Of a stretch of 64,000 bases of DNA, positions 33,380-41,459 are shown piece by piece. This DNA is from Actinacidiphila epipremni. GTDB taxonomy: Bacteria; Actinomycetota; Actinomycetes; Streptomycetales; Streptomycetaceae. A model generated the notes under the pieces. It was not told the DNA's origin. It made no database searches and saw nothing but the letters and a program-made list of their open reading frames with translations. The stretch lies in the NCBI RefSeq assembly GCF_012034175.1, contig NZ_JAATEJ010000019.1, forward strand, positions 1 to 64,000, given 5' to 3'. A program made the position numbers and the translations under genes. How positions within the stretch are numbered: the first letter of the stretch is position 1; each line of letters starts with the position of its first letter.

Positions 33380-34045
33380 TCATGTGCCTATGAAGCTCAC
33401 GGTTTCCGCCAGGGCCGCGCGGGCGGTGCGGGGCCGGGGGGCGCCGGGCAGTTCGTAGCCCACGGACAGGCCGCACAGCAGGGTGAGTTCGTCGCCGGCG
33501 GCGACGGTTCTGCCGACCGTCTCGCGGTACATGGTCCACATCACCTGCGGGCAGCTGTGCAGGCCCTCCGCCCTCAGCAGCAGCATGACCGTCTGCAGGT
33601 ACATCCCCGCGTCGGCCCACTGGCCGGGGCCCATGGTCCGGTCGAGGTAGCAGAACAGGACGACCGGCGCGCCGAACGCCTCGGCGTTCACGGTGGCGAT
33701 CCTGCGGGGCCGGTCGGGGTCGTCGCGCTCGATGCCCAGCGCGGCGTAGCGCTGGGCCGCGGCGGCGGTGAAGCGGTCGAGGTACGGGGGGACGAGCTCG
33801 TCCGGGTACATCGGATACTGCCGGGCGTCGCCCGGATCCCCCGCCCGGGCCCTGCCGACCGCGCGCCGCTTCAGCTCGGCCAGCGGCTCGCCGGTCACGA
33901 CGTACAGCCGCCACGGCTGGAGGTTGCCGCTGGACGGGGCCCGGGCCGCCGCACCCAGCACGCGTTCGAGCACGTCCCTGCCGACCGGCTTGTCGCTGAA
34001 CGCCCGTACGGCCCGGCGGCTGTCCACAGCCTCGTACACATCCAT
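33380..34045 (-). CDS. Nitroreductase-family FMN oxidoreductase
   Basis: A 221-residue nitroreductase-fold protein. The FMN-binding N-terminus is SRRAVRAFSDKPV and the family motif is ARAPSSGNLQPWRLYVV. The C-terminal FMN contact region is GLSVGYELPGAPRPRTARA. Enzymes of this fold reduce nitroaromatics or quinones, or dehydrogenate azoline/pyrroline rings. It converges on the ketosynthase with a 31-bp gap and is divergent from the Imm51-like gene. A role in oxidising a pyrroline from the neighbouring cassette is possible but purely positional. ATG 34045 is used; the in-frame extension upstream is Arg-rich and unlikely. Confidence 0.85.
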   Translation of the reverse strand: MDVYEAVDSRRAVRAFSDKPVGRDVLERVLGAAARAPSSGNLQPWRLYVVTGEPLAELKRRAVGRARAGDPGDARQYPMYPDELVPPYLDRFTAAAAQRYAALGIERDDPDRPRRIATVNAEAFGAPVVLFCYLDRTMGPGQWADAGMYLQTVMLLLRAEGLHSCPQVMWTMYRETVGRTVAAGDELTLLCGLSVGYELPGAPRPRTARAALAETVSFIGT

Positions 34046-34163
34046 GCCGGTTGAACGTACACGGCGGTGGAGACGCTCACTCCGGGCGCAGAGGGCGCGC
34101 GGAGCCCGCCGGGCCCGGACGGACCGCGGCACGGCTGTCGGTGCCGCCCGCTAGCGTCACCGC

Positions 34164-34532
34164 ATGACCGACTCCCCCGCCGGCTCCGCCTCCCTGGAGC
34201 CGCTGACGTTCTTCGAGTACGACCACAAGCCCGGCCACTACTGCCTGCTGCTCAGCGACGACCACATGGTCGGCCTCCTCGACGTCTTCGAGTCCTGCGG
34301 CCAGTACGGCAACGGCTACGGCTGGGCGGGCGTGGCCCGCTCGGCGATACGCTCCCGCGCGCCCGAACTGGAGGACCGCGTGTCCTTCGACCCCGAGGCC
34401 GGCATGTTCGTCGCCTACGGCGAGGACCCCGCAGCACTCCAATCCCTCGGCACCCTCCTCCACGCCGCCTGGCACGACCGCACCCTCCTCCACACCCTCA
34501 TCACCACCGGCGACCCCGACTGGTTCGACTGA
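34164..34532 (+). CDS. Imm51-family immunity protein
   Basis: A 122-residue acidic cytoplasmic protein matching the Imm51 pattern of polymorphic-toxin immunity proteins. It has GHYCLLLSDDHMVGLLDVFE, the hallmark GNGYGWAGVARS, RVSFDPEAGMFVAYGEDPAAL and the ending LITTGDPDWFD. Imm51 proteins are small cytosolic antidotes encoded beside secreted toxins. No toxin gene is visible here, so it is an orphan or acts by itself. It lies at the edge of the defence island, 374 bp before the IS element. Confidence 0.75.
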   Translation: MTDSPAGSASLEPLTFFEYDHKPGHYCLLLSDDHMVGLLDVFESCGQYGNGYGWAGVARSAIRSRAPELEDRVSFDPEAGMFVAYGEDPAALQSLGTLLHAAWHDRTLLHTLITTGDPDWFD

Positions 34533-34905
34533 CTTCCCTCATCCCCACCCGGACTCTGTCCTTGCATTTCGGCACTCACCACGAGGAGGCTGTTCCCCGG
34601 CATACGGACGTGCCGATGGGAGGGGCCACCGCCCCCGATTTCCGAGGGCCTCATCCGGGGCGCGGTTATGGGGCCAAGAGTGCGAAGGATCTGCTCCAGG
34701 AGTGGCGACACAGACCGCCAACGAGACGCTCTACATCACGGACGGTGTGACGACCGGCCACATCTTTGCTTGTGACGCTCATCGACAAGCAGCGTGACCG
34801 CTGCGCCGGCGTCGAGTCGATCTGCACCGCGCTGACTGTTTTGGCCTGCGCTTTCCCTCGAACGGTCCTCAATGGCCACCGTTGACTCCAACGAGTGTTG
34901 GAGAG
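34533..34905. other. Degenerate coding-like DNA left of the IS element
   Basis: No intact gene. In the frame that continues into the DUF1998 gene right of the IS, codons are open from 34836 to the insertion point and stop at TGA 34833-34835. Another plus frame (about 34765-34883) also reads smoothly before a stop at 34881. This looks like eroded sequence belonging to the same lost gene or to an earlier mobile element; I cannot assign it. Confidence 0.45.
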
Positions 34906-34908
34906 TAA

Positions 34909-35799
34909 CAACGGCTAACACAATGAGTTGATCTGTCGCAGGGTGATCAGGCAGCAGGCGAGTTTGAGGAAGGCTTCGTGGATGTCGGCTCTGCGCTCCC
35001 AGCGGATGCGGAGTCGTTTGAAGCCGTGGAGCCAGGCGAAGGTGCGCTCGACGACCCAGCGGTAGGTGCCCGGGCCGGTGCCGTGCCTTGTTCCGCGGCG
35101 GGCGATGGCAGGCGCGATGCGGCGGGCGCGGACCTGGTCGCGGTAGATGTCGTGGTCGTAGCCGCGGTCGGCGAACAGCGAGTCCGGTTTCCGGCGGGGG
35201 TGCCCGCGCCGGCCGCGAGTGGCCGGGATCGCGTCGATCAGCGGCAGGAGCTGGGTGACGTCGTTGCGGTTCCCGCCGGTGAGGATGACGGCCAGCGGTG
35301 TGCCGTGGCCGTCGGTGACCAGGTGGTGTTTCGAGCCCGGCTGGCCCCGGTCGACCGGCGAGGGGCCCGTGTGGAGCCCCCTTTTGACGCCCTGACGTGG
35401 GACGAGTCGACCACCGCTCTCGACCAGTCCAGCCGGGCGGCTGCGTTCAGTTCAGCAAGCAGCACTTCGTGCAGACGCTGCCACACGCCGGCCTCGTTCC
35501 AATCCCGAAGCCGCCGCCAGCACGTCATCCCTGATCCGAACCCGAGCTCCTGCGGCAGGTGCTCCCACTGGATCCCGGTGCGGAGCACGAACAGGATCCC
35601 GCACAGCACCTCACGGTCTGGCACCGGTCTGCGGCCCGGGTAACGGAAACGCCGCTCCCTCCTCGGCAGCAGCGGCTCGATCCGCCCCCACAGCTCATCC
35701 GACACGATCCACGGCGAGGCACCCACAACCTGCCCAACGCCCAACTCATAGGCCAGACACGCCCACCAGGACCGATCCACCTCATTGTGTTAGCCGTTG
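34909..35799 (-). mobile_element. IS5-family insertion sequence, complete
   Basis: An 891-bp element bounded by 19-bp perfect terminal inverted repeats, CAACGGCTAACACAATGAG at 34909-34927 and its complement at 35781-35799. Directly outside lie TAA at 34906-34908 and TAA at 35800-35802, a 3-bp target duplication of the TNA type used by part of the IS5 family. It carries one transposase gene needing a frameshift. It is inserted in the degenerate DUF1998/DrmB-like gene. Intact ends and reading frames indicate a recent arrival. Confidence 0.9.
34915..35780 (-). CDS. IS5-family transposase, two frames joined by -1 frameshift
   Basis: A DDE transposase of about 288 residues made from two overlapping frames. 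Frame A starts at GTG 35780 (MDRSWWACLAYELGVG) with the DUF4096-type HTH region and the first catalytic Asp in AVVDSSHVRASKG. A shift of -1 at TCAAAAGGGGGC (35387-35376) continues as RGLHTGPSPVDRG. The second Asp follows in SLFADRGYDHD and the Glu in YRWVVERTFAWL, ending QINSLC at TAG 34917-34915. I translated the second frame base by base and found no stop, so DDE is complete. Programmed slippage is known in this group. Frame A alone ends at 35238. Confidence 0.9.
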
Positions 35800-35802
35800 T
35801 AA

Positions 35803-36554
35803 ACCTCACCTCTGTGCCACAGAGTACCGGCTTCCCCGATGACCGCTCAGGCAGACGGGCGGCCTGGTACTCGCTGGCTGCTCTCCTTCGCGCGGCTGCG
35901 GGTTCGCTCCTGCAGGTACAGCCCAACGAGATCGCGTCTGGCATCCACGGTACCGGCACCGGAAGCAGCAAGGCGCGTACCTTCGCTTTTCTTTCCGACA
36001 CCTTGGACAACGGTGCTGGCTATTGCACGCACCTCGCCGACCGGGGTGTTTTCGACCAACTCATGACGACTACCTCTAGGATGCTGGCCGAATTCGCGGA
36101 CGGCGCCCACGGCCGCGACTGCCGTGGGTCTTGCTACCAATGCCTACGCGACTATACGAACATGGCGTACCACAGTCTCCTGGACTGGCGGCTGGCAGGC
36201 GAGCTCCTAAGCATTCTTCGAGCTACGGACGATACCAGCAACCAGCACGGCCGCCAATCCGCGGAATTGCTCCGAGACTGGGCGTCCAACATTCCGCCCG
36301 GAGATGTGGAGTTTTGGGACGACCTGGGCGGTACCGGCCCCGCGGTCCTCTTCGAGGAGCGAGTCTGGGTCGCTGCCAAGGGCCCGTTCGAGGCGGCCGA
36401 CGCCGCGATGTCCTCGCCGCGCATCAGCATTGTACGCGACGCCGTCGCGGCAAATACCCGAGGCGTTTGCGACATGGTCTTCGTTGACGACTTCCTTCTC
36501 GATAAAGCCCCGGCACGGGTGTCCGCCATGCTCGCCGATTTCGACGGCGCGTAA
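35803..36554 (+). pseudogene. 3' fragment of a DUF1998 (DrmB/helicase-associated) gene
   Basis: About 250 codons remain of the C-terminal DUF1998 domain, recognisable from WYSLAALLRAAAGSLLQV, LDNGAGYCTHLAD and the zinc-type cluster DCRGSCYQCLRDYTNMAYHS followed by LLDWRLAGELL. In DISARM, DrmB carries this domain; DUF1998 also ends DpdJ- and Hrq1-like helicases, so the exact parent is uncertain. The N-terminal part is gone and the IS5 element abuts it. Removing the IS plus one TAA joins GTA to AAC in frame, extending the gene only to a stop at 34833, so it was already truncated. It is not expected to function. Confidence 0.75.
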
Positions 36555-36771
36555 GGGCTAGCGAAGTTGCTCGCTGCAGGCTCCGAAGCTGCAACGAGCA
36601 GCGCAGCCGTCCTGTGAGGCACAAAATGCCACTCTATCTTCGGCAGCCAGATCGCTCGATTTTCACCGCTGTCGCGCAACGAGTCGTCATAAATCGGCGC
36701 AGCAATAGAGCTGATCGGCTGTTGGTGACAGGAAGGCTGGTACGGCCGAATAAATCGAGTAAGCTAAGCCC

Positions 36772-37191
36772 ATGAGCGACAAGAAGTCATGGGCGTCATC
36801 TCCAGGACGGCGCAGAAACATGCAGGCGAACCGTGCTCGCGACACCGGGCCTGAGCTAGCTGTACGGAAGCTACTCCACGCTCAGGGCTTCCGCTATCGG
36901 GTCCACTACGCTCCTCTGCCAAGTATCCGGAGGCGCGCCGACATTGTCTTCACTCGGCAGAGAATCGCCATATTTATAGACGGGTGCTTTTGGCATAATT
37001 GCCCTGAGCACGGTCACCCAGTGACCGTGAATTCTGATTACTGGAACCCGAAACTGGCCAGAAATCACGAACGCGACACTGAGACAAATTTCCTTCTACG
37101 CACAAACGGGTGGCTGGTGCTACGATTCTGGGCCCACGAGGATGCCATGGAAGTTTGCAAAAAGATCGCATCATCCGTGCGTGCTCATTAA
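36772..37191 (+). CDS. Very short patch repair (Vsr) endonuclease
   Basis: A 139-residue Vsr-family DNA nickase. It has the full PD-(D/E)XK-like core: RNMQANRARDTGPELAVRK at the start, catalytic Asp57 in RRADIVF, and the zinc/metal motif FIDGCFWHNCPEHG (69-82). The ending is NSDYWNPKLARNHERDTETN and GWLVLRFWAHE. In methylation systems Vsr nicks T:G mismatches arising by deamination of 5-methylcytosine; Vsr-like nucleases also act as the restriction arm in some clusters. It is convergent with the partner/GHKL/methyltransferase genes. Codon usage is clearly less GC-biased than the flanks. Confidence 0.93.
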   Translation: MSDKKSWASSPGRRRNMQANRARDTGPELAVRKLLHAQGFRYRVHYAPLPSIRRRADIVFTRQRIAIFIDGCFWHNCPEHGHPVTVNSDYWNPKLARNHERDTETNFLLRTNGWLVLRFWAHEDAMEVCKKIASSVRAH

Positions 37192-37253
37192 AGTCGGGCC
37201 AGAAATATAAAGCCGAGCCTAGAAATTTGAGATATTTTGTCCACAAATCCCTA

Positions 37254-38447
37254 TCATCCGATGCGCTCCTGACGAACCGCCCAGTTGCGATACGCGCTCA
37301 CGTCGTAGCCGGCAGATCCAAGAAGCGAAGATGACTCCGAAATGCACACCTCGAACTCATCTGCTTGCTCTCGGATTACGTCATCAACACGGACTCGATC
37401 ATGAACGCGGCGCGGGACTCTGAACGACTGCTCACACTCTTTAACAAACTCTGGCACTTGCTCTGCTGGAATTTGTGTAAGCCCATGAGGATCTTCACGC
37501 ACAATAGGATCTGGCTTAAACCGGATCGCTAGCGAGACGATGTCGTCTTCACCCGGGCGAGTACCTGTGCGGTAGGTCATAAAACTACGGACCGAAGCTT
37601 TAAGGCCTGTCCGTACGCCACAGGAGATAATCCACTGAGTCAGACCAAGCATAAACAATTCTGCGGTCGTAGCCACCTCTGATATTTTTTGACCTAGCTC
37701 GACATGTGGCAGTCCCCATAGCGTGGAAAGTTCTTCCGAGTATCCCGAGCACGTATCACTTATTTCCTCTACAATCCGTGTTAGCTTTCTCTTCGTTTCT
37801 TCTTCGATATTATCATCGTCCATGCGCGTGGTGATGAACAATAGGAAATCTTCGTTAGTTCTTTCTTGATTCTGTAGTAGGACCTGCAGCGCCGCAAAGT
37901 AGTTAGGTATCCCAAGCGCCTTCTCTTTGCCTGCAAAACCCCCACACAAGTCAATATTAATCGCGTGGAACGGTCCTTCCTGGCGAATCCTTTGATAAGG
38001 CTGCGATCGATGGCTAGCCACCATCCGAAAGTCGCCTGGGACTACCTGAGATTCCGAATTAATACACTCGAGTCTATTTACGGAGAATTGCGCAGAATTG
38101 AGTTCGGATTGCGCGGAACTTGCTGGGTTTGCAGCATTATTAAAACCTAGATAACGTAGCTCCATGTTGTTCCGGGCGCAAACGGCTTCGACGATGTGCC
38201 GAATATCCAGGAGATCGTTGCCAGGCAGCGTGAGATAACGCAGCTGGCCTCGCTGGAGCTTGAGATCACGTGCAAGGATATTGATTTCCCGGCTCCACTG
38301 CATCCTGCGCACGTACTGCTTCCGGGGCCGATGCCATGGCTGGAATTCACGTTCCGCTTTGGTTGGAAAAGGTACCGGCCCGTCGCCCAGGATATTGCGA
38401 AGGTCATCCTGCTCGTCTGGCTCGTCTGCTCCCAACGGTGCGTCCAT
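37254..38447 (-). CDS. Unrecognised protein encoded with the GHKL ATPase and methyltransferase
   Basis: A 397-residue protein from ATG 38447, which lies 4 bp past the GHKL gene stop; TTG codons slightly upstream would overlap it. I do not recognise the family. Visible features are an acidic N-terminus, a strand-helix block with RYLTLPGNDLLDIRHIVEAV and a second strand-rich block HAINIDLCGGFAGKEKALGI. These are suggestive of a Rossmann/methyltransferase-like fold, but no clear SAM loop (GxGxG) is present. A helical middle and a C-terminal half with many charged residues follow. There is no nuclease motif I can name. Low-GC codon usage matches its operon partners. It is probably the specificity or effector component of the system. 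Confidence 0.7.
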   Translation of the reverse strand: MDAPLGADEPDEQDDLRNILGDGPVPFPTKAEREFQPWHRPRKQYVRRMQWSREINILARDLKLQRGQLRYLTLPGNDLLDIRHIVEAVCARNNMELRYLGFNNAANPASSAQSELNSAQFSVNRLECINSESQVVPGDFRMVASHRSQPYQRIRQEGPFHAINIDLCGGFAGKEKALGIPNYFAALQVLLQNQERTNEDFLLFITTRMDDDNIEEETKRKLTRIVEEISDTCSGYSEELSTLWGLPHVELGQKISEVATTAELFMLGLTQWIISCGVRTGLKASVRSFMTYRTGTRPGEDDIVSLAIRFKPDPIVREDPHGLTQIPAEQVPEFVKECEQSFRVPRRVHDRVRVDDVIREQADEFEVCISESSSLLGSAGYDVSAYRNWAVRQERIG

Positions 38448-38451
38448 CTCT

Positions 38452-40407
38452 TCAGCCAAGGTTTTCAACTTCCAGGATACCGAGAATAGAGCCGAGAAGG
38501 TTGTCCTGCTCCTTGGGGGATAGTTGCTCGAGTACCCCGTAAACAGACAGCACCTTAGTGATGGCCTCCAATTTACGCAGGTTGTCAGGATCCGGCGATT
38601 TTGCAGATGCGCCTGGGATTTCCCGGACAATCCGATCAAGATCGAAAGACTGAACGATACGTACGGCGCTCGACGAACGTTTCTCTTGACCTTGGCGAGA
38701 AAATTGGATATCTGGGATTACGCCTTCGCCATCCGTTCGCACTGCGTTAGCAGAGTCCACGATGCGACCGATACGGCCTTCTATGCCAAGCTTCGTTGAC
38801 GACCGGGCTTCTTGGCGAAGCTGTTGAGCTTGCCGCTTCTGCGCTGTAGCGAGTTGCCGCAGAGCATTGTGGACCCACCGGGTGAGCACCACGGTATGCG
38901 GGTGAGCCGTATTAAAGCTTTCACGGTCGATGTTGAGCGCCGCTTCGAGCCCTTGCTTGACAAAGATCTCACAAGTAATCTGCCGAAGCCGGGTCAACTC
39001 CGCGACTTGATAATTGAAAAACGTAGAGTCAAAAAGGGTACCACTTGCTCCATGGATACGTACCAAAACACCTTGGTGTTCGGTAGGGGCAACCTTAGGG
39101 GTCCAGAATAGGTAGCCTTCAAACTCAAGCGGCCCGGCGCTGACATCCCTATCAAATCCTTTGAACTCCTCACGCAGCGATCCAACAAAAACCATCGGTT
39201 TCTTCAGAACATGCTGAGTCATCGGTAGATTGCGAAAACGGATAGGGCGACTAAGCTGCACGCCATCTACAGTAACCTTAAAATCCGCCTGAGATTCTAC
39301 GGCGGGAGGCATGCCGGCAGCCTCCCGCAAAGTAATGTCGGCTTGCTCGTTACTAATTGGACGGGCGGACCCTTTGGAATTGTTAGCAAGCCTGTAAAAA
39401 TACGCCCACTCATCGGCAACAGTCTCATCGAGGACGTTCTTTTCGACGTATGGTAGGGGAAGTGCCAGTGCGAGATTCCAAAGCATTTGGAGGTAGGCGT
39501 CGAAGATGTGGGCGAGCTTCACTGTTGTCTGCCCCTGTACTGCCGCCCAGACGCTTGAGACCATCTTCGAAAATGCCGCTTCACCGGTGTCCCCTTCGTC
39601 CCAGGGGAGGTTTCTCAGCCTTCTTTTCTGGTCATCAACGTGGAGATCCTGGGCATCGAGGTGACCAATATGATACATCGGCACACTAGAGAGAGACTTC
39701 TCCTGTGCGCTGCTTTCAATGGTAGTGCTAATTGCACCCCACATTTGCTCGCTTCGGAGACTGTCCCTAGTCTGCGGACGAATCGCAGTTAGCGCAATCG
39801 TCGTTCCATGCACGTCGACATCATCTGTGGGCTCCCGCCAGACCTGATAACGCCCTGCTTGGAATTCCCCACCGTCAGAGCTTGCTGGGCCATCGGAGAA
39901 CTGGCGCAGGTTTACGAGTACGACTGTACGATATCCGTCGCCCTGTGTTTTGGTGATGATCTGGAAGCTATGTGTCAGCTGAGAAACGGAGAAAATTCCA
40001 ATGCCAAGCTTTCCAATGAGCGTTCGGCCCTTGGGGCTTGTGGTTGGATCTGTTCCTGAGGTGATGCCGAGTTCCTGACCCTGTTCCGTGCGCTTGGCGC
40101 TTCCACCAATATTGTGAAGCAAGTGGACAACTGCCTCAGGTGTCATACCAGTGCCGTTGTCTTCGATAGTGATGCGGCTGAATTTGGGCGCATCCGTTTT
40201 TACGGAAACCCATGTTGCGTCTGCGTCATAAGCATTTGCAATAAGTTCTCTTATGGCTGATCCGGGCTGCCGATAGATACCATCTGTCACCCGAGCAATA
40301 ACACGATCGTTAGTTGTCAGTACTGATTCAATGGAGTCGGACTGGCTCTTTGCGTCGCGGAGCTGATTAGCAAACGCCCGGTCTCTCTCATTTCGCAGTG
40401 AACTCAT
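38452..40407 (-). CDS. GHKL (Hsp90/MutL/MORC-like) ATPase
   Basis: A 651-residue protein. The N-terminal GHKL domain has the N-box REILANAYDADA-like sequence read as RELIANAYDADAT (Asn58), the G1 box EDNGTGM (82-88) and the G2 box GKLGIGIFSVSQ (132-143). The spacing is as in Hsp90, MutL and bacterial MORC-like ATPases. A transducer-like S5-type region follows, and the C-terminal about 200 residues are helical and charged with ARSSTKLGIEGRIGR. GHKL ATPases next to cytosine methyltransferases and Vsr-like nucleases are described in restriction-type systems (work of Iyer, Abhiman and Aravind on MutL homologues and MORC origins). The start overlaps the methyltransferase stop by 20 bp. Confidence 0.88.
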   Translation of the reverse strand: MSSLRNERDRAFANQLRDAKSQSDSIESVLTTNDRVIARVTDGIYRQPGSAIRELIANAYDADATWVSVKTDAPKFSRITIEDNGTGMTPEAVVHLLHNIGGSAKRTEQGQELGITSGTDPTTSPKGRTLIGKLGIGIFSVSQLTHSFQIITKTQGDGYRTVVLVNLRQFSDGPASSDGGEFQAGRYQVWREPTDDVDVHGTTIALTAIRPQTRDSLRSEQMWGAISTTIESSAQEKSLSSVPMYHIGHLDAQDLHVDDQKRRLRNLPWDEGDTGEAAFSKMVSSVWAAVQGQTTVKLAHIFDAYLQMLWNLALALPLPYVEKNVLDETVADEWAYFYRLANNSKGSARPISNEQADITLREAAGMPPAVESQADFKVTVDGVQLSRPIRFRNLPMTQHVLKKPMVFVGSLREEFKGFDRDVSAGPLEFEGYLFWTPKVAPTEHQGVLVRIHGASGTLFDSTFFNYQVAELTRLRQITCEIFVKQGLEAALNIDRESFNTAHPHTVVLTRWVHNALRQLATAQKRQAQQLRQEARSSTKLGIEGRIGRIVDSANAVRTDGEGVIPDIQFSRQGQEKRSSSAVRIVQSFDLDRIVREIPGASAKSPDPDNLRKLEAITKVLSVYGVLEQLSPKEQDNLLGSILGILEVENLG

Positions 40408-41431
40408 TGCCGCTCCTAATCTCCCTCTCAGCGGCGTCGAGCGCTTTAGCAGTTGCGTTGCCTAGTGCTCGAGCGAGTGGCGGCGGCACGGCGTTTGATA
40501 CTTGTTCGACTTGCGCCGATAGTGATCCTTCGATTACAAAGCTTGCTGGAAATCCTTGGAGCATCATTGCTTCAAAAATACTCAGACGCCTATGTCCATC
40601 AGGATGAACGTGAATTTCACGGTGCCCATATGCAACGGTAGGGCTGGGTTTATCCCAATCTAGCCGTCGAAAGCTTCTGGTGGCACCCTGCGCATCATTA
40701 GGCCGCTGAAAACGACGAGAGAGTGGGCGCATCGTCCAATGGTTCGGATGATGCGGAATATCTCCAGCGTCTAGACCCCGGCTAAAATAAGCTGGGTCCG
40801 GGAGGCCATAGATGGCATCCCTTACATGAAGATTAGCGCCAATCGTCTTACGTGGCGAAAAATTCTTCCCAGCTTCGGCAGATTTGAACGCTGAGATAAT
40901 TACACGCCTACGATTCTGTGGTACCCCAAAATCCAAAGCGCAGTATTCGTCCACGCTTTCATTAAGCCCCAACTCTCGGAATTTCGAAAGGATCCCGGCA
41001 AATGTAACCTCGTGCTTTACGTCTTTGATTCCAAGAACGTTTTCAAAAAGCACGAACTGTACATCATATCGCTTCTGCAGTTCTTCGACAATTTCTAGAT
41101 AAAGAATAGGAAGTCTATTTCGCGGATCAGTTGCAAGGGCTGCAGGATTAGCTCTTGAGAAACCCTGGCATGGTGGTCCGCCAATCACCCCGATCGGCTC
41201 ACCGTCAGCCAATATCTCCGCGAGGAGGTTAAGTACGCCGACCGGCTGCAAAGCGTTCAGATCTGCTGCCACTGACCTGGTGTCTCTGAAGTTCCGCTGG
41301 TGCGTTTTGATGGCCCACTCAGAACTGTCAACCGCAAACGAAAGAGAGAATCCCGCCTCTTGGTATCCAAGGTCGAGCCCGCCAGCGCCGGAGAACAAGC
41401 TAACGATCTTCGGCAACACCACTGACCTCAC
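40388..41431 (-). CDS. DNA (cytosine-5) methyltransferase
   Basis: A 347-residue C5-methyltransferase with all main motifs: I FSGAGGLDLGYQEAGF, IV GGPPCQGFSRANP with catalytic Cys88, VI LFENVLG, VIII PQNRRRVIISAF, IX RRLSIFEAMMLQGFP and X QVSNAVPPPLARALG. The target-recognition region between VIII and IX is short, about 80 residues. It protects host DNA or marks it for the associated GHKL/Vsr components. GTG 41431 opens the frame; GTG 41422, better placed after GAGGTGAGGTCA, is an alternative. It is the first gene of the minus-strand trio, with a 7-bp-arm palindrome just upstream as a possible operator. Confidence 0.95.
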   Translation of the reverse strand: MRSVVLPKIVSLFSGAGGLDLGYQEAGFSLSFAVDSSEWAIKTHQRNFRDTRSVAADLNALQPVGVLNLLAEILADGEPIGVIGGPPCQGFSRANPAALATDPRNRLPILYLEIVEELQKRYDVQFVLFENVLGIKDVKHEVTFAGILSKFRELGLNESVDEYCALDFGVPQNRRRVIISAFKSAEAGKNFSPRKTIGANLHVRDAIYGLPDPAYFSRGLDAGDIPHHPNHWTMRPLSRRFQRPNDAQGATRSFRRLDWDKPSPTVAYGHREIHVHPDGHRRLSIFEAMMLQGFPASFVIEGSLSAQVEQVSNAVPPPLARALGNATAKALDAAEREIRSGNEFTAK

Positions 41432-41441
41432 CTCGTCATGT

Positions 41442-41459
41442 ACACACCCAGAGGTGTGT
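41442..41459 (-). promoter_or_regulatory. Palindrome upstream of the methyltransferase
   Basis: ACACACC (41442-41448) and GGTGTGT (41453-41459) form a perfect 7-bp dyad around CAGA, ten bases from the methyltransferase start. The position suits autorepression by the methyltransferase or a C-type controller, neither of which is shown. A stem-loop in the leader is the alternative. Confidence 0.4.

Noticed and set aside
35803..41431. Complete DISARM system
   Set aside because: Only a truncated DUF1998 fragment is seen; no DrmA helicase or DrmC phospholipase-D-like gene is present, and the GHKL/Vsr/partner set is not part of DISARM.
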